This document shows positions 11,438-25,242 of a stretch of DNA of 64,000 nucleotides, one piece after another; within the stretch, counting starts at the first letter, position 1, and every line of letters begins with the position of its first letter. Source of the stretch: Piper betle (taxonomy: Eukaryota; Streptophyta; Magnoliopsida; Piperales; Piperaceae). The translations under genes and the position numbers were made by a program. The DNA lies in the NCBI GenBank assembly GCA_033002965.1, contig JAURVB010003251.1:62001-126000 (forward strand). Reading direction: 5' to 3'. The notes below the pieces were generated by a model that made no database searches, was not told the origin of the DNA, and saw only the letters and a list, made by a program, of their open reading frames with translations.

Positions 11438-14007
11438 CGCTCGCGTATGAAAATCAAGGAGACCCACTATCCCAAAAGATCAAGAGAGTGTTAGAATGCA
11501 ACATACAAGTGATCTTTAGGAAGAGAACTATTTAGGAACTTGAATGATCATTTGCCTGAAACATGCACCAAAATCTCTAAAAGAAAAGAAAGAAAAACAC
11601 GAAGGAAAAGCTCAGAGCAGTGATGATCATAGGATAGAAAGGGATCTGTTCAAAAATAAATAAATAGAATTTTTCGGAGAGTTGATGTCAAATGGTCGGA
11701 TGAGAAGCTTCAGGGAAGATCGACGCTTGGTAAAGTGAGCAAGCGGTAGAAAGCATGGAATGGAAGAGTTGTTGAATCAGGAATGATCTGCACCGTTCAT
11801 CTTAGGGGGGCAATGGATTGAGTCTAAGTCCAAGACGAGACAGAGTCTGAATTTTCTCCAATTATTTTAGCGTCGAAATCAATTGTTATTTTACTACCAT
11901 TACTTATTATTTTTTATTTTACTATTTTTTTATGTCTAATATAATATTTTATTTATATTAGTCTAATTTCTGTGGAGGTAAAATGCCTGAAAAAAATAGA
12001 AAATAGTGCTCGAGAAGGTACCGGTGGAATTTCTATTTTATAAATTAGAATATTCTATTTTGTTATTAATATGAGAAAATCCCAAATGGGAAAGTGGGAG
12101 AAAAGTTGGATGCTTACGAGATCAAATACTTTTGTTATTAATTAACAAAAAAGGAACTGAAAATAAAAATCTCTTTATGTATATAGTAATATAATAATTG
12201 GCATATTGATTGAACAAAATAAAAGATTTTTTTCTAAAAAAAGATGAATTTTGTTCATTATTTCAAGGGATTGTGCTCTGATATGTATCAAAAATACAAT
12301 TCATGCTTATTTTACTTTATATTAGATGTTAGTTTAAAAAGTGAAATTTTCTATTTTGTATAAAAAATCCCTTGTGTAAAAATACGTCTTCTTATGATTT
12401 TTTTTTATATATTTGTTTGTTTTATTTGTTTATACGTGCGTTTGTATACTTATTATTATTATTATAACTATAAGAGACCCAAAAAAAATTGCAAGAGAAA
12501 ATAGGGAAGATTATAATATTAAAAAATAAGACAAAGATTTTCTACAATGACATGGTACAATGGAATAATGGATGGATAGGGTCGTAGCATTGCCAAAATA
12601 TTTTCATAAAAAGATGAGATGCTTAATTTACTCACTTTATAAGTTGAGAGGGCATTGCTATATACTTAAATGATTTAAGGAGTGACGACGCACCCTCGGC
12701 ATAATCCTATATTTTATATAAATTAGACCACGATTTATAATGGATATAAATTTAAATTTTATATATAAATTCTCATTAAGTGATAAGATAAATTATAATA
12801 ATTTAATATCTTAAATATAAATTCTTGTCACTTTAAAAATAGAGATTAATTGAATGAGATGATAAACTATTATAATTTAATTCATTATTTATTATTTTTA
12901 ATATTTCAATGGGTTAAGTTCCTACTTTTAGTCAAAGGCCAATATTGAATTCCACTTTTTATTGATAAGAGTAAATATCTGCGCTCTTTATCGGGATTGT
13001 TACCTTAAACAACCCTTATATTTTTTTTAAAAATATTTATTTTTGTCAAAACCAAATCTAGGTAGAGGTATTTAAGGCATCGTACAAAGAACCCTTTTTA
13101 TTTGTGAATAAGGACATCTCACCATTAAATCATGATTAGTTTTTTAAGGCATTGTTGTTTAATTGTCATTTCTTCTTATGAATTCGTCTTCCAGTCTTTT
13201 TTTTTGTAGTATTTCATATTTTGTCCATTTTTTATATACCATTTTGGTGGTCCTTGACCTCAAGTAAGCTCCTAGCCCAGCATCTTCACAATAAAAAAAC
13301 TTGACGTTTTCATATTTTATAACCTTATTGTATAAATCTTCCGGGCAAACTTTCTGATGTTTCAAAACTCTTGAATTCTTTTGGACCCAAATAAACCTCT
13401 CTCATCTCTGTTCATAAAGTTATAAAAATTTTTGTCATTCTTTGGTATTTTAACACAATTGTACCAAATAAAACTATCATTATTCATTTTTTTTTAGTGT
13501 TTCTTGCCTCAACTGAGATCCTAGTTCACCATCTTGTCTGCACAATCTCCTTTGATCAGTTGAGTTCCTGCTGTGGAAAGGAAAATTATAGTTGGAAGCC
13601 TAGATTTAACTGCCTGTCAATCCTCTCTCCATATCTTTAACAATTTTGCTAAACAAAATTCTTTCACGATTGGGAATTGGGGACTACAATGTGCTGCCTT
13701 ACTGTCAAGTTCTATCATTGATAGTTTTTCATACATATAAGAGATATATGCCTCAAGAATTGTCTAAATGAGCTGATCTAATCTTGGGGATGGTTGAGTA
13801 ATGAATTCAACTGTTCATATATATGAGATTTGCCTGATTAATGGCTACAGATTTATAGGGCGGCCATGTGTGCATCTCAAATCTGCCTCTAAACTCCAAA
13901 GTTTTGATCTCTGTGTACATCTAAGCAGCTTTTACCAGTAGTTTAGCTGAAATGGCAGAGCTAACTAAGTCCATTGCTCCTCCTACATGCCGATCTGTTT
14001 CTTCATT
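11438..14007. other. NLR upstream region and AT-rich spacer
   Basis: The first few hundred bases are the presumed NLR 5' region. The remainder is AT-rich. A minus-strand open frame at 13159-13365 has charged, protein-like composition but matches no family I know and lacks any supporting exon or promoter. Nothing else is supported. Confidence 0.5.
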
Positions 14008-14015
14008 TATAAATA
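14008..14015 (+). promoter_or_regulatory. Candidate TATA box for the MIR160 transcript
   Basis: TATAAATA lies about 800 bp upstream of the miR160 hairpin with no plausible protein gene between them. Plant primary microRNA transcripts are RNA polymerase II products with TATA boxes some hundreds of bases upstream. The assignment rests on position only. Confidence 0.25.
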
Positions 14016-14809
14016 AGGACAACATTCTGATTGCGCCAGAATTGTATGAACGATCTAAAGTGAGAGAAGACATGACCTAAGATTTGCAAGTGGAAATCAA
14101 TGTGCCTAACCAAACCTTCCATTTCCTCGTGCACCACTCAACTTTTTTTTAGTTGATATATTTAATATTGAACAAAAGGCCGAAGAGGAAAAAGAGAGAA
14201 GTTTTTCTTGGTTCACCGTAAGGGGAGAAGGATGAGGAATCCATCTCTGCCAAGCACTCCAGACGAATGATCTGTTTCAGAACAAAAAGCTGGTTGCTTT
14301 TATGCTCCAAAAGAGGAGATCTGAATGACCATAAGGCTTTTGGGAGAATCTGGTGGAGACAAAAACGTAACAAAACAACCCATATCATGTGTGCCCATCA
14401 TCTCCCCCAAATCTCTTCCTTCTATATTAGCCTTGATTGAGCTAAAAGCAGCTTCTCCAAGCTCAACCCCCTTCTTGCTCATCCATCTTTTCCCTTCAAT
14501 TTCTCGTGATCTACTCATTCAATTGAACTTACATGCCCCCCCACTGCAGGAAACAGAATGAAGAAGAGCCCAAATAACAGGAAAAGATGGTGATCAACCG
14601 AAGTTTTGGTTTTATAGCCATCTGTTTCAGAAGGTGCAATTGCTTCATTTTCACCTTCTTTCTCAAACTCAAGTTGGCCAATCACTTCCTTAGCTTCTTC
14701 CCAATTGATTTCCCCTAATTCCCACTCGCTTTCTTTTTATAATCATTCTCTTCCTAAATTCACCATGTTAGTGTGGATCTTCCCTTACATTTATATGTTC
14801 GTATCGATG

Positions 14810-14912
14810 CATATATATAAAAATGCCTGGCTCCCTGTATGCCATCCGCAGATTCCATCGACGCAACGTTGATCGATTTGTGCATGGCGTGCGAGGAGCC
14901 ATGCATACGTCG
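14810..14912 (+). ncRNA. MIR160: MIR160 microRNA precursor
   Basis: Bases 14824-14844 match the 21-nt conserved plant miR160 (TGCCTGGCTCCC at its 5' end, TGTATGCCA at its 3' end). A complementary arm lies at 14887-14907 (it contains GAGGAGCCATGCATA), separated by a loop of about 42 bases, so the region folds into a typical precursor hairpin with the mature strand on the 5' arm. The 3' arm resembles known miR160 star sequences. miR160 cleaves mRNAs of the auxin response factors ARF10, ARF16 and ARF17 in angiosperms. A 91-codon open frame beginning at 14839 overlaps the hairpin and is not considered real. Arm positions were read by eye; no folding program was run. Confidence 0.95.
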
Positions 14913-17900
14913 GAATCAATGTTACCCAATTTTTATTGAATTTCGAGTTTTCCTAACCCTTTCGAGAGTGCATGGATATCATGTTTGCATGCTCATGCTA
15001 GAGACAACTAACCATATCAATACTCCATGGTACACTTGTGTGTTGATCAAGTATATTTTCTTCAGATTTTCTCTCGAGTCGATCATAGTTCTGGCCTACG
15101 AACATCTTGTTTAACACACAGTTATTAGTTTTATTTTGAGGACATGTTACAACTTACATACAGGTATGGTAACCTATATATGTGAATGGAAATCAGTGGG
15201 TGTTCATTAAAATTTTGAGGCAAATATTAGTCTACTATGAGCGTCTTGTTGTTTTGTTGTTGGGCCACATCTTACGGCGTTGCCCCAACTAGACTAATTT
15301 AGCCCATGGATCACAGGCGTTTGCTAAGTAGGTCACCCTCATTAACGCTAAATGCTCAATTATTCTTCATAATGACGTAGCTGATATAATAATATAGAGA
15401 AGACTCAATCCAAGCTTTTATATTTTCTTGTGCATTTTATTTTATTAATGCATCGCTAGTTTGTTAACACTTTTTTTCCTTGTGATGAGCTCAACCAAAA
15501 CAGCCCCCCATCCTAGCATTATTGTCTATAATCTCCATTATTACAATGATTAGATGTTATTAAAATACAAAACAGGAGTCGTATATGTCGTGAGTAGTAT
15601 ATTAGATAGAACCCTTTTAAAAGACGTGGTTGCTGCTTGAGCCTTTCTTTCCCTCTTGCACTCTCATCACTCTGATTTAATAAGTCTGGTTTGATTTGTT
15701 TAATCTTCAATCCTGAGTTCCATATCTAAAAGGATGTGCCACTGAAGCTAAAGTTGGATTCCCCAAAGACTTAAGTTTTTTAATTGAACAAGGAATAAAC
15801 TAATTTTGGGGCTTCATGTACAGGAGAAAAATATAATCAGAAAAAAAATGTATAGAGTACTACTATTGGCAATTTATTGATTTGGGCATGTAGATGCGTA
15901 ATCTCTACATGTTTGGTGATGTTATGAGAAGGGTCAGTTCAACCATCATTTTGTATTTTCTTTACTAAGAGGATTGTGGACGACAAATACATTGTTGAAA
16001 TGTCGGAGTCATGAGATGTTTTGAAGCAATAATACAAACTACTTGGTACATGCTAGAAAAGGGATGGCTTGCATGATAATTATGGGAAAAAAACTTGTGT
16101 ACCCAACTGTGTTTTTTTAAAAAAAATAACTAGGGTAAAGAGTTGTGTTAAACCTTACAATAAAATAAGTGTCATCGTTAATAGATGCTCAAATAAGACC
16201 ATAGTTTAATTTAATAAACTTGAAGAAGTTTTATCATCTATGGCTCCATCACCATTTTAGTACACCGATACCAAACATTTGTTCAATTAACTAGTCGCAA
16301 AACTCTTTAACATTCTATAATTCAATTTCCTTTTACATCGTGTAAGGCACTTCTTGATGGGTACCAAGAGTCCTAATTCTTTTATTAGAATCAATGCAAG
16401 GATCATTATTCAACAAGGCAACATTGCTTCACATCATAATGGAAAATTTGTAATCACTCCATACGGTTAAGTGGAATATTATAGTTCGCTTACTAAGCTT
16501 GTAAAATCTCACTTAGCCATAATGCATGCAATTGAGGGAGCAATTAAGTGGGGCGTGGACTAGCCAGCTGCTAGACGTGGGATATATGAAACAAAAGATA
16601 GAAGAAACAAAAATGATGAAAACCCATGACCAGAAGAGCTGAATTACATCTGAACTTGAAAACCTAGCATTGGATGCTAAAATATCATCACAATCACAAC
16701 TTCTGTAACAGCATGCAGCTAAATGCAGTACAAGACGCAACGCATCTCTGAAGAAATACATGTGAAGGACAATGGAATGGTGTATGACCCAGTGGACAAC
16801 TTGGTCCCAACAATCAATGGCCATGCTTGCATATCAACATACAAACATTTCAACACAGTTCGGTGAGTTAAGACAATAAGACACTTACATGGTCACTGTG
16901 CAGGCCATCAGCCAAAAGAAAACTAACAAAGAGATGAAACGCAGTGACATGGAGCTTGGATTGCACCTTGGTGGAGATGAGAAGAGGTCCCTTCCCGTGA
17001 ATTCCTGTCAAACTCATAATACTACCAAATACTTCAACAAAGACCCCGTCCATCAACAATTTCTTCTATGAGATATGGTCGGCTCCCAAAGATCCCACCA
17101 TTCCACCTTCCCAAGTCTCCACCATTAAAATAACGGAGAAGCCAACTTCAAAACAAGAAAAAATAAAAATGTAGAAATGAGGAACCCCACCACGACCGAC
17201 ATTTTTTAACTTTGTGGGGGAGTCTTTTGCTTGTCCCTGTTCATACTTTCAGACTGTCCCACACAACTTTGAGGCCTTTCATGGCATGAAAGGAGCAGGA
17301 CATGGAATGGGCGAGTATGTTGCAAAAAGTCCCACGAGCTTAATACACACTATCCCTCAATCAACTTGACCAAGCCACGCCTTGTTTCACTTTGGCTTGG
17401 ACAAAACAGAAAAGTATAGGATGATATGGATCGTATCTAAGGTTTACATTGTATCAGAAGACTGCCGGTTGTAGAGCGAGCAAAAGAATCCCCAGGAGAT
17501 TTCTCCAAGGTCTTTGAAGCCGATGGGTGCTTTTGTTTATTATCACCGATTTCTAGAAAGCGGAAGTCTGCTAGCTCCCCACACACATATATATATATAG
17601 GTTCATTCATTCTAACCCGCCTTCTACTAGATTTACCCAACATCAGAATTACCGCTGCAGTGATTCAGAAACTATTTCCTTATAATTTATAGATCAGATC
17701 GTGAGTTAATGAAAAGATAAAGCAGATCAAGAATGAGCAATTCTCTGTGGTTGCTAGCTGTTTTTAACCACGAAGTGAAAACCTTAAAACTGGTGATTGG
17801 ATGATTCGGAGCTAAACGGCAATGGTCCTTGGGAAGGCTTGTCGGCGGATCGACAAGGAAGACCCAGCAAGGATTATCTTATTTGCCATGGCTTGACTGC

Positions 17901-18321
17901 CCTTCACAAGGTCTACAGTAAACCATTCCCAAACATGACTGATAACGACAAACATACCTCCTGTTGCCGCGCCAACCAGAAAACCGCTATATTGCTGCTT
18001 CTGCAACTTAGGTCAGCGATTAAATTGCCTATCTTGGTCGTTTAGCAGCATATCCCCCTCACCCCCCAAAAACAAGGTCTATTATGCATACTACACACCA
18101 CATTGTGGATATTGAAGGTAATTTAGATGTTCCAGAAGTGTTTGCAGTCATTTGTACCAAGCTCACATTCACATTGAACGGTATACAAACAGTTTTTTTC
18201 TAACTGATCACATTCTGAATTTGTTGTTTGGACTTTTGAAGTGAATCTAGGACTCAAGGGAGGGTACGTATAACATGAAAGAAAATATCAAGATTTGGAG
18301 TACCTCTGGTACAGCGCGATC
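14913..18321. other. Intergenic region, no supported gene
   Basis: It holds scattered short open frames (for example 16513-16824, 16868-17071, 17437-17643 and 17812-18006) with no recognisable domain, no exon series and no consistent codon bias. The segment 17812-18045 lies just downstream of the patatin-like gene and may include its 3' UTR. No transposon ends were recognised. Confidence 0.45.
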
Positions 18322-20193
18322 CTAAGTCACTCTAGGAACAGCCTGCTTGAAAGCAACAGTGGGAGCTATCCTGCAACTCCGCCTCTGGTTCTCTTGAACC
18401 AGCTCCCCAGCAAACCAGTCAAGCTTCTCTGCATTTGTCATCTCCCCAATCACCTTCCCGCCAAACAGCACAGATTCCACATTCTTCTGCTTCAACATCT
18501 CCTCCGCCACCCCCACCAGCATCTTCACATTGCTGGGACTAGAGTCCGAGTCTGTGTTCGGCCCCCACCTACCCAAGCTCGACCCATTCGCCTACATTGT
18601 GCATCAAACAACAACCCAATACCAAAACATCAACTACAAGCTCAATCTTTTACAATTCAGCACCAACCAGATAAGAACAAGTAAATAAAGTTCATATTCA
18701 GGTTTTTTATAACACCCATTAAATGCCACTGGCCCTCCTGGTCATTTGTCCCCTTCTCACCAGCTCTCTCCTCTTCACTTCCTCCAATGGCATGCCCGCC
18801 ATCTTCTCCCACAGACCCAATGTTCATAGCTTCACTCCAATCTTGCTAAATTAAGATCCATATAATTACTTAATTACTGTAATTACATGCCATAGTCCGA
18901 TTTCACAAATCGTTCGTGATGTCAACCCTCCTCTTTTTGTCCCGATCAGACTCAAAGATTAAAGAATAGCAACGCATAAACTACATTAATTTTCCCAAAT
19001 AAGCTACATTAACCTATGTTTTTCATATGTATGTAAAATGGGACGTAGAAGGAGTAAGATGATAATAAGATGATTAGGAGGTAATAATAATAATGGTAAT
19101 ACCTGTATTCGGAGGTAGTTGGAGGAGCGGCTACGGCCGAAGGCCATGCCGACGGCATGGTCGACGAGGTCGGCGGCGCCGTCGCCGGCGATGCGGGCGA
19201 CGGGGCGAGCCCAGTCCCTGCTCCGCCATGTCTTGACGAGGTCGAAGTTGTAGCTCGGCTCCATGAGCTGGCCGGCGCCGAGGGAGACGACGAGCAGGTC
19301 CTCCACCCCTCTCACATGGGGGAACTCTTGCTTGTTGTGGAGGACGTGGGTAATGGCGGCCGCCGCCGGGTTGCTCATGGCAAGCCCGCCGTCAACGGCG
19401 AGGCACCGGGTCTGGCCGTTCACCGACGACATGGCCACCGGCGCTACCACCCCGGCGCCGCCGCCGTGGCCCGGCAGACCTCCCACAGCCGGAAGTCGAA
19501 GCTGTCGGACTCGAGGGCGTCGGCGCGGCTGAACAGGAAGGGGGCGGCAGTGGAGAGGTCGTAGCAGGGGATAAGCACCGGCTTCACCGTGTCCTTGAGC
19601 GTCATCGCCGGCGGGAACAGACCCTTCACCGCCCGCTCCACCGCCGCCGTCGCCGCCGCCCACTCCGCTGCCTCCCGCCGCCCCAGGAGCCGCCGCAAGA
19701 CGCCGCCTTTCCGGCCGGCGGGCGGGTACAGCCGCCGCCCCTGCTCCGCCAGCAGCCGCCACGTCTCGTCGGCGCGGAAGAGCTTGCCGCCGCCGGCGTC
19801 GGACGAGAAGAGCATGGTGGCGAAGATGCCGCCGGCGCCGGTGCCGGCGACGACGTCGAAGTAGTCGGCGATGCGGGCGGCGGGGTCACCGGACTTCGCC
19901 TTGAGCGACTGCTCCAAGTGGGCCAGCGCCTTGCCGGGGAGGATCCCCCGCATGCCGCCGCCGTCGATGCTCAGAATGCATATCTTCCCCCGCTGGCTCT
20001 TGATCGCCGCCGACGAGTAGGGCACCGCCGTCGTCGTCGTCGTCGGCGGCAGACCATCGACCTGCTTGGGTAGCCATAGCTTCTGGTCGTCGTAGCCGAA
20101 CAAGAACTTGCTTTCTAGTATGGAGAAGATCTCGTAGCTCAGCTTGTCGGTGTCGATGCTCGGCTCCTGCAACTCCGATGCATTCAACGCCAT
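18322..20193 (-). CDS. Class III patatin-like phospholipase, with a frame break
   Basis: Exon 1 is 20193-19103 and exon 2 18591-18322, joined by GT-AG (CAG|GTATTA, TGTAG|GCGAAT). The start MALNASELQEPSIDTDKLSY is typical of plant pPLA-III proteins. Visible motifs are the oxyanion loop DGGGMRG (residues 77-83), GTGAG (117-121) where other patatins have GXSXG, and the dyad motif VDGGLAM. The C-terminus ends FGGKVIGE...FAGELVQENQRRSC. The replacement of the catalytic Ser motif by GXGXG is a known trait of class III. Exon 1 loses frame at the four-C run 19450-19453: upstream the frame ends ATAAAPGW-stop, while the conserved continuation VVAPVAMSSVNG is in another frame, as if one G were missing. 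The family acts on galactolipids and phospholipids. A TTC-repeat 5' UTR precedes it. Confidence 0.85.
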
Positions 20194-20453
20194 CGCCAAC
20201 GCTTCGGAGTATCAATCCACAAAGCTCAGACAGCTACTTCGAACGATTCGGACACGGCTAACAGCTCGTGCAGCAAGATTCTTTGCATGCTCCAACTCCA
20301 ATTAATGGGGAGCTGGTTTTGACGACAGAGAATCAATAAAAATCGGAACTTTTCTCGGTGGGTAGGATATACGGATCGTCAGCGATTTCCTTCTCGGTGT
20401 GTCAAAGGAGAAGGAGTTGCAGAGCTTGGAGCTCGTCTTCTACCTTCGAACCT

Positions 20454-20478
20454 TTCTTCTTCTTCTTCTTCTTCTTCC
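20454..20478. repeat. TTC microsatellite in the patatin-like 5' UTR
   Basis: About eight TTC units lie some 260 bp upstream of the start codon; on the transcribed minus strand they read GAA repeats. Purine or pyrimidine repeats are common in plant 5' leaders. Confidence 0.7.
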
Positions 20479-22779
20479 TACCAATTTATCTCTCCCACAT
20501 CTTTGTCAGCTCTCTCTGGTCGGGCGGGTGAGAAGCGGGTATTCGGGTCGGGTAATGACATTTTTTTATTAAAATAATAATAAATTTATTAAAGGATTTT
20601 TAGAAATAATAAAATAAATTTGCTCGTTTATGCTCCCATTCACTGTGAATCTAAATAATAAAAGTGTTCATCGAGGGAGTCTAATAATTTTGATTTTTTG
20701 TCCTCAAATATAAAATAAAATTCATTTTAGGAAGTAGTTAAGAATTGAATTCAACATGATTTCATATTCGACACTAAGGTTTGATCACAAAAATAAGGTG
20801 TCTACATTTATTGTAATAAAATTTTTAGAAAAAAATGACTAATGTATTCTATAAAATTATAATTTTTTATGAAATCCACTTTATTAAGTCGACTTGTTAA
20901 AATAATAATTAATTTAATTGTAAGTATGTAAAAAATACCGAAATTTTATTCACGTACATCATATACTTATTTTGCAACCATGAAATTATATTGCTAGCAA
21001 CAAATTTTTTTAATTTATATTTATTAATATGTTATGAAAAATAGTAAGTTTATTTAGTATTTAATCAAATTGAAAGATTCATGTTATCTTTATATAATTA
21101 TTAAATCTCATAATTCTCAATGGTAAAAAAGCATTTATGTGATCAAGAAAAGTAAATTTTAATGAATTAAATTAAATGTGTATTTATTTTGCGGAGAAAA
21201 AAAAGAGAGATGTTTATTTTATGTCCGTGAGAGTAACTGGTTGCGGACCTCTAATGGACCGAATGACCGCGGACGCAGTACTAGCACGGGGACGGACCAA
21301 TTGCAGGACCGCTAAACCCATCGGACGGCTGGTATTTGTCGTCCGTCCCGCGACGATCACTCCGAGATGGCCGGCAAAAATGCGAGGCGTGCGAGTGGGC
21401 CCCACCTTCCCGCATTTTTCGCGCCAGGTTGAACGATTGGAAGTGGTCAGCGTACAAACAATGGTGCACATTGTTATTAGCTACGTACAAATAACTAACA
21501 TTATGTTGACGTCGGACCGAATTAATGTACACATTCATAAGGTTTCCTGCGGCAACGTAGATGAAACGTCTGTTTAGTGATGTCAGATTATTTAAGAATA
21601 CTCACTCAGCCCTACGCTGGGTCTAGAACCTAGGCTTTCTTTTGCTACATAAACTATCCTTTCAAATGAATTTGGTCTTATTTATTGGACACTAAAGTAA
21701 ACTGTAATTTTGCTTTGGAAAAAAATGAATTATAATTTCCACAATGGATATGTCCACAATTTCAATCTAAAAAACATTAGAAGCAAGGAATTATAACTTT
21801 ACATATGCTGTATGACAGCTTGTTTGTGTGTGACATTAAGTTTGAGATATATAGATCAAGTTAAGCATATTAATTTTGGGCATAATGGCTGCCCAATTTA
21901 TTATCAACCCTTTGTAAGTTTCAAGTTTTTCTTTTCTTTTATTTTTTTCTATGTACGTTTCATTGACTGTTAGAGCGTATAAGAACTTATCCTTGTTGAC
22001 TCACACCACAAAGTCAAATGGCGAAAGAGGAAACCAATTATAATTAGTGGCCTGGCCCTCGGGTCAAACATTCCATTCCATTCCATAGATGGGAGGGGTG
22101 GTTGGCCTGTATATGCCCCCACACGGCTTGCTATTAACCCAGGCCCATACTCGGACAAAATACATACGACGGCCATGACCAAATTAGCCAACACCAAAGC
22201 TCCTGTTCATCAAGACCTATACATGTATTATATATATATACTTGTATTATATATATATATATGAATATGTATTGCCTTGAAAAAAAAGAATATAAAGTTA
22301 AAAGTATCTCACTATAAAAATAACTCGAGCATTTTTTATGGTGTTCAAGTTTGACTTAAGCTCAAATATAAAATTAAAAGTATTTCACTATTGACCGTGG
22401 ATTGAACCCATTACCTTCAAGTTTTCAATTTGAAAACCTTATCTAAGCTATTCCATTATTTTTTTAATGTAGTATATAAATAAATATAACTAGTTACAGT
22501 TAAACTTATTAATATATATATATATATATACACTATATATATATATAAAGACTATCTAAGCCGAGGGAAAATAATATTTTTTGTCTCAAACTTTAATCTG
22601 GATCGTTCGATTATAAAGAAGACCCAAACTTAATATAAAAAATAAAAAATAAAACACCCCCACGACCACCATCATTTAGTACGTAGTTAATAATAATATT
22701 TATTTATAATTTTAAATATATTTTGAGTAGACAAGTGATATTATGTATATTATTATATTATTTTATCGAGTCGAGTTCA

Positions 22780-22930
22780 AATTATAACCAAGTTCGAATC
22801 GAGTCGAACACTGCCTTATTCAAACTCGACTCGTAAGATTCGAGTTTGAGCTCGAATATTTAAATATCGAATTTCGAGTCAAGCTGAACGTCAAATTCTC
22901 ACGAGCTAGCTTGCTCAATTAGTAGCCCTA
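22780..22930. mobile_element. Possible hAT-type element end
   Basis: The stretch is rich in tcgagt/actcga words and ends in gctcaattagtagccctaa. The reverse complement of that end begins TAGGGCTACTAATTGAGC, like the TAG...GCTC ends of the hAT-type element at 45088-46358. No matching partner end or target duplication was found. Confidence 0.25.
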
Positions 22931-25242
22931 ATTATTATATACCCTTTCAAGTTTACTAATATACTATCCATTGAATTACTGCAAGGTTCCAGCCAAACTA
23001 AAATAAAAGAGGATAATTGAATCACAAGAGAACCACGTTGTGAAAGGATACGTACAGGGTGCAAATTAAAGGGGATATGGTGAAATATCCTTGATCCCTT
23101 GTTTAAGATTAGACCTTGTTTTTTTCATAATTTAATAGAGAAGGATGCCACTAGGAAATCAACTTACATGTTTAGTTTCAAAGGTTTGGTAACCTACATT
23201 TGATTTTTCCATCCCTAATTTCCTTGATTTTGACATATTCCCTATGCAAATCTTGGTGCATTTGTCTTGTTAAGTCATAGTATATGATCTGTTGGAAGTA
23301 GAAGAGATAATTACAACTTACAAGTAAAAGAAAAGAACATATATACGAATTCCCTATACTATGATGCTTGACACGGACAAAAAATTTAATAATTCAACAC
23401 AATATATATGAACGAGCAACAAGCTTGAATTTGCAGTTTATGACTCTACACTTCACATAGAGAAGTGCGAGAAGAAGACATCATATATCACCCGCCATGC
23501 AGGGTTACATGCAACGGAGAACGGTGTCCTCATCTTCAAGATGGGTCGTTTTTAGGCATAAATAATCTAAACCGGTTAGGGTGAGGTGTAAGGAATAATA
23601 TATATAGCTGTTGTTGGGTGTCGGGTGATTAGCGTTGAGTAATTGGCCAATACCTCAATACCCAATAACAGGCTCATTATACCCTTACCCATGACCATAG
23701 CAATGGAATTCAACATTATCATGCCTAACAAACGATCAAGTGGGGAGAGCTTCAATCTGGTTCTTGATTTAGGTAATGTTGCTATCATTGCTCACAGAAG
23801 AACTTGACTAATTCTAATATGCGGCTTCCAACTTTTGACAAATTGAGGGAATTGTCACCTATTATTGGCCCCATGAAAGGTACATAACGTACCGCAAGGA
23901 TATGGAATCCCTTCATGGCTTTATCAACTTAAACCCTTATCAACATCTCTAAATAAAATAAAACCTTCGTCAATATGGCCTACAATGCGCCGAACTAGCT
24001 TGGGATCGGCTCAGCTCGATCGTCTTCGCTGATCTCCAGTTTGATTAGATATGTTGACAACAATGGTGGGGGGCGCTTTAATGGATATATGAAGATTAGG
24101 CCAGCATGCAAAGCCAGGTCTAGAAATGACAAATTAAACTACGGGTGCCCAAAATTTTCAGGCCAACTTCTTGACCTTGAGGCTCCCTAATTTCTACCCA
24201 TCTGATCTTCAAGTAATTTAGTGATTTTGTTTAGTGTATCCACGAAGAGTGCATGGAATTAAGATGTTTTGAACATGACGCCTTAAATTCTAAGAATTTA
24301 AGTTATTCATTGATGGAATAGGTGATGAATACTTATCCTAACAAGCCAATGGAATGTTTTTGTGGTGGAAGATTGCTCATCTTTGGACTGTTACGTCCGT
24401 CTCTTTTTGAGCACTTTCAGAAGCGACGTCTGAACTTTGATTAGCTTAGCACAGTGCAGACCATGTTTATTGCACCTTAATATCACATTAGTTTGTTCGG
24501 ATGGGCTAATCAAAATATTGATGATTTATGCCGCCATTCGTCAATTAGTAGTAAATATCAACTCGAAGGAATGATTGAACACGCAATCATACAGCATACC
24601 GTTCTTCATATGAGCTCCGAAGTCCTCTCATATTTCTACCATCTAATTTACTTGCCTACAAACCTTGCACATGATAAGAATCCCCTACACCACATCTCTG
24701 GGTAAAACACATGCCAAATATTGTACCTAATTACTCTTGAAAAATAGACTTCTCCTTCGAGGTACAATTTTAATTCTTTCTTTTTCTTCACTGCATAGTT
24801 CCTCCAGTTAATTATATTGTCCGTTATTGAAAATGACAAAGTTAATACCATCTTAAGTGGTTAATTAATATGATGTTTAGTGTCCATGTCTTATGCAAAC
24901 TTCGGATTTGTCATAGCAGTGAAGTATAATTGAAGCAAATCTTCCCCAAGTTCTCCTTCACTTGATATGCATGGGCTTGATGAATTTTTGCATCAGCAAT
25001 GAATTTTACAACACCTTGAATGATTTATTTGTAAAATGAAAATGATGGCCTTCGTTGGTTTTGGAGCCAATTAAAGATTCTTATTACAGCTTTAGTTACA
25101 GTTTTAATGTTGGCTGTAATACATTTTTATGACGACTTCAAAACGTAATTAATTTAGCTTGAATATTATACCTTCAATGGAGTGAATGCCTTGCCTTTCA
25201 TAGTTAACAACGTGGGATACATAGAGGAAAGTGCAGGAAACA

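Noticed and set aside
13159..13365. A 68-codon minus-strand frame with charged residues
   Set aside because: It is protein-like but unsupported by any family, exon or promoter.
14839..15114. A 91-codon plus-strand open frame
   Set aside because: It begins inside the mature miR160 sequence and spans the hairpin; no domain is visible.
17080..17110. A miR482/2118-like word (gatcccaccattcc)
   Set aside because: The match to the conserved microRNA is partial and I could not find a paired arm nearby.
17812..18006. A 64-codon minus-strand frame downstream of the patatin-like gene
   Set aside because: It has no known domain, no splice partner and lies in the probable 3' UTR region.
21176..21577. 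Overlapping open frames of 85-133 codons
   Set aside because: Several frames on both strands are open over the same GC-richer island and none resembles a protein family.
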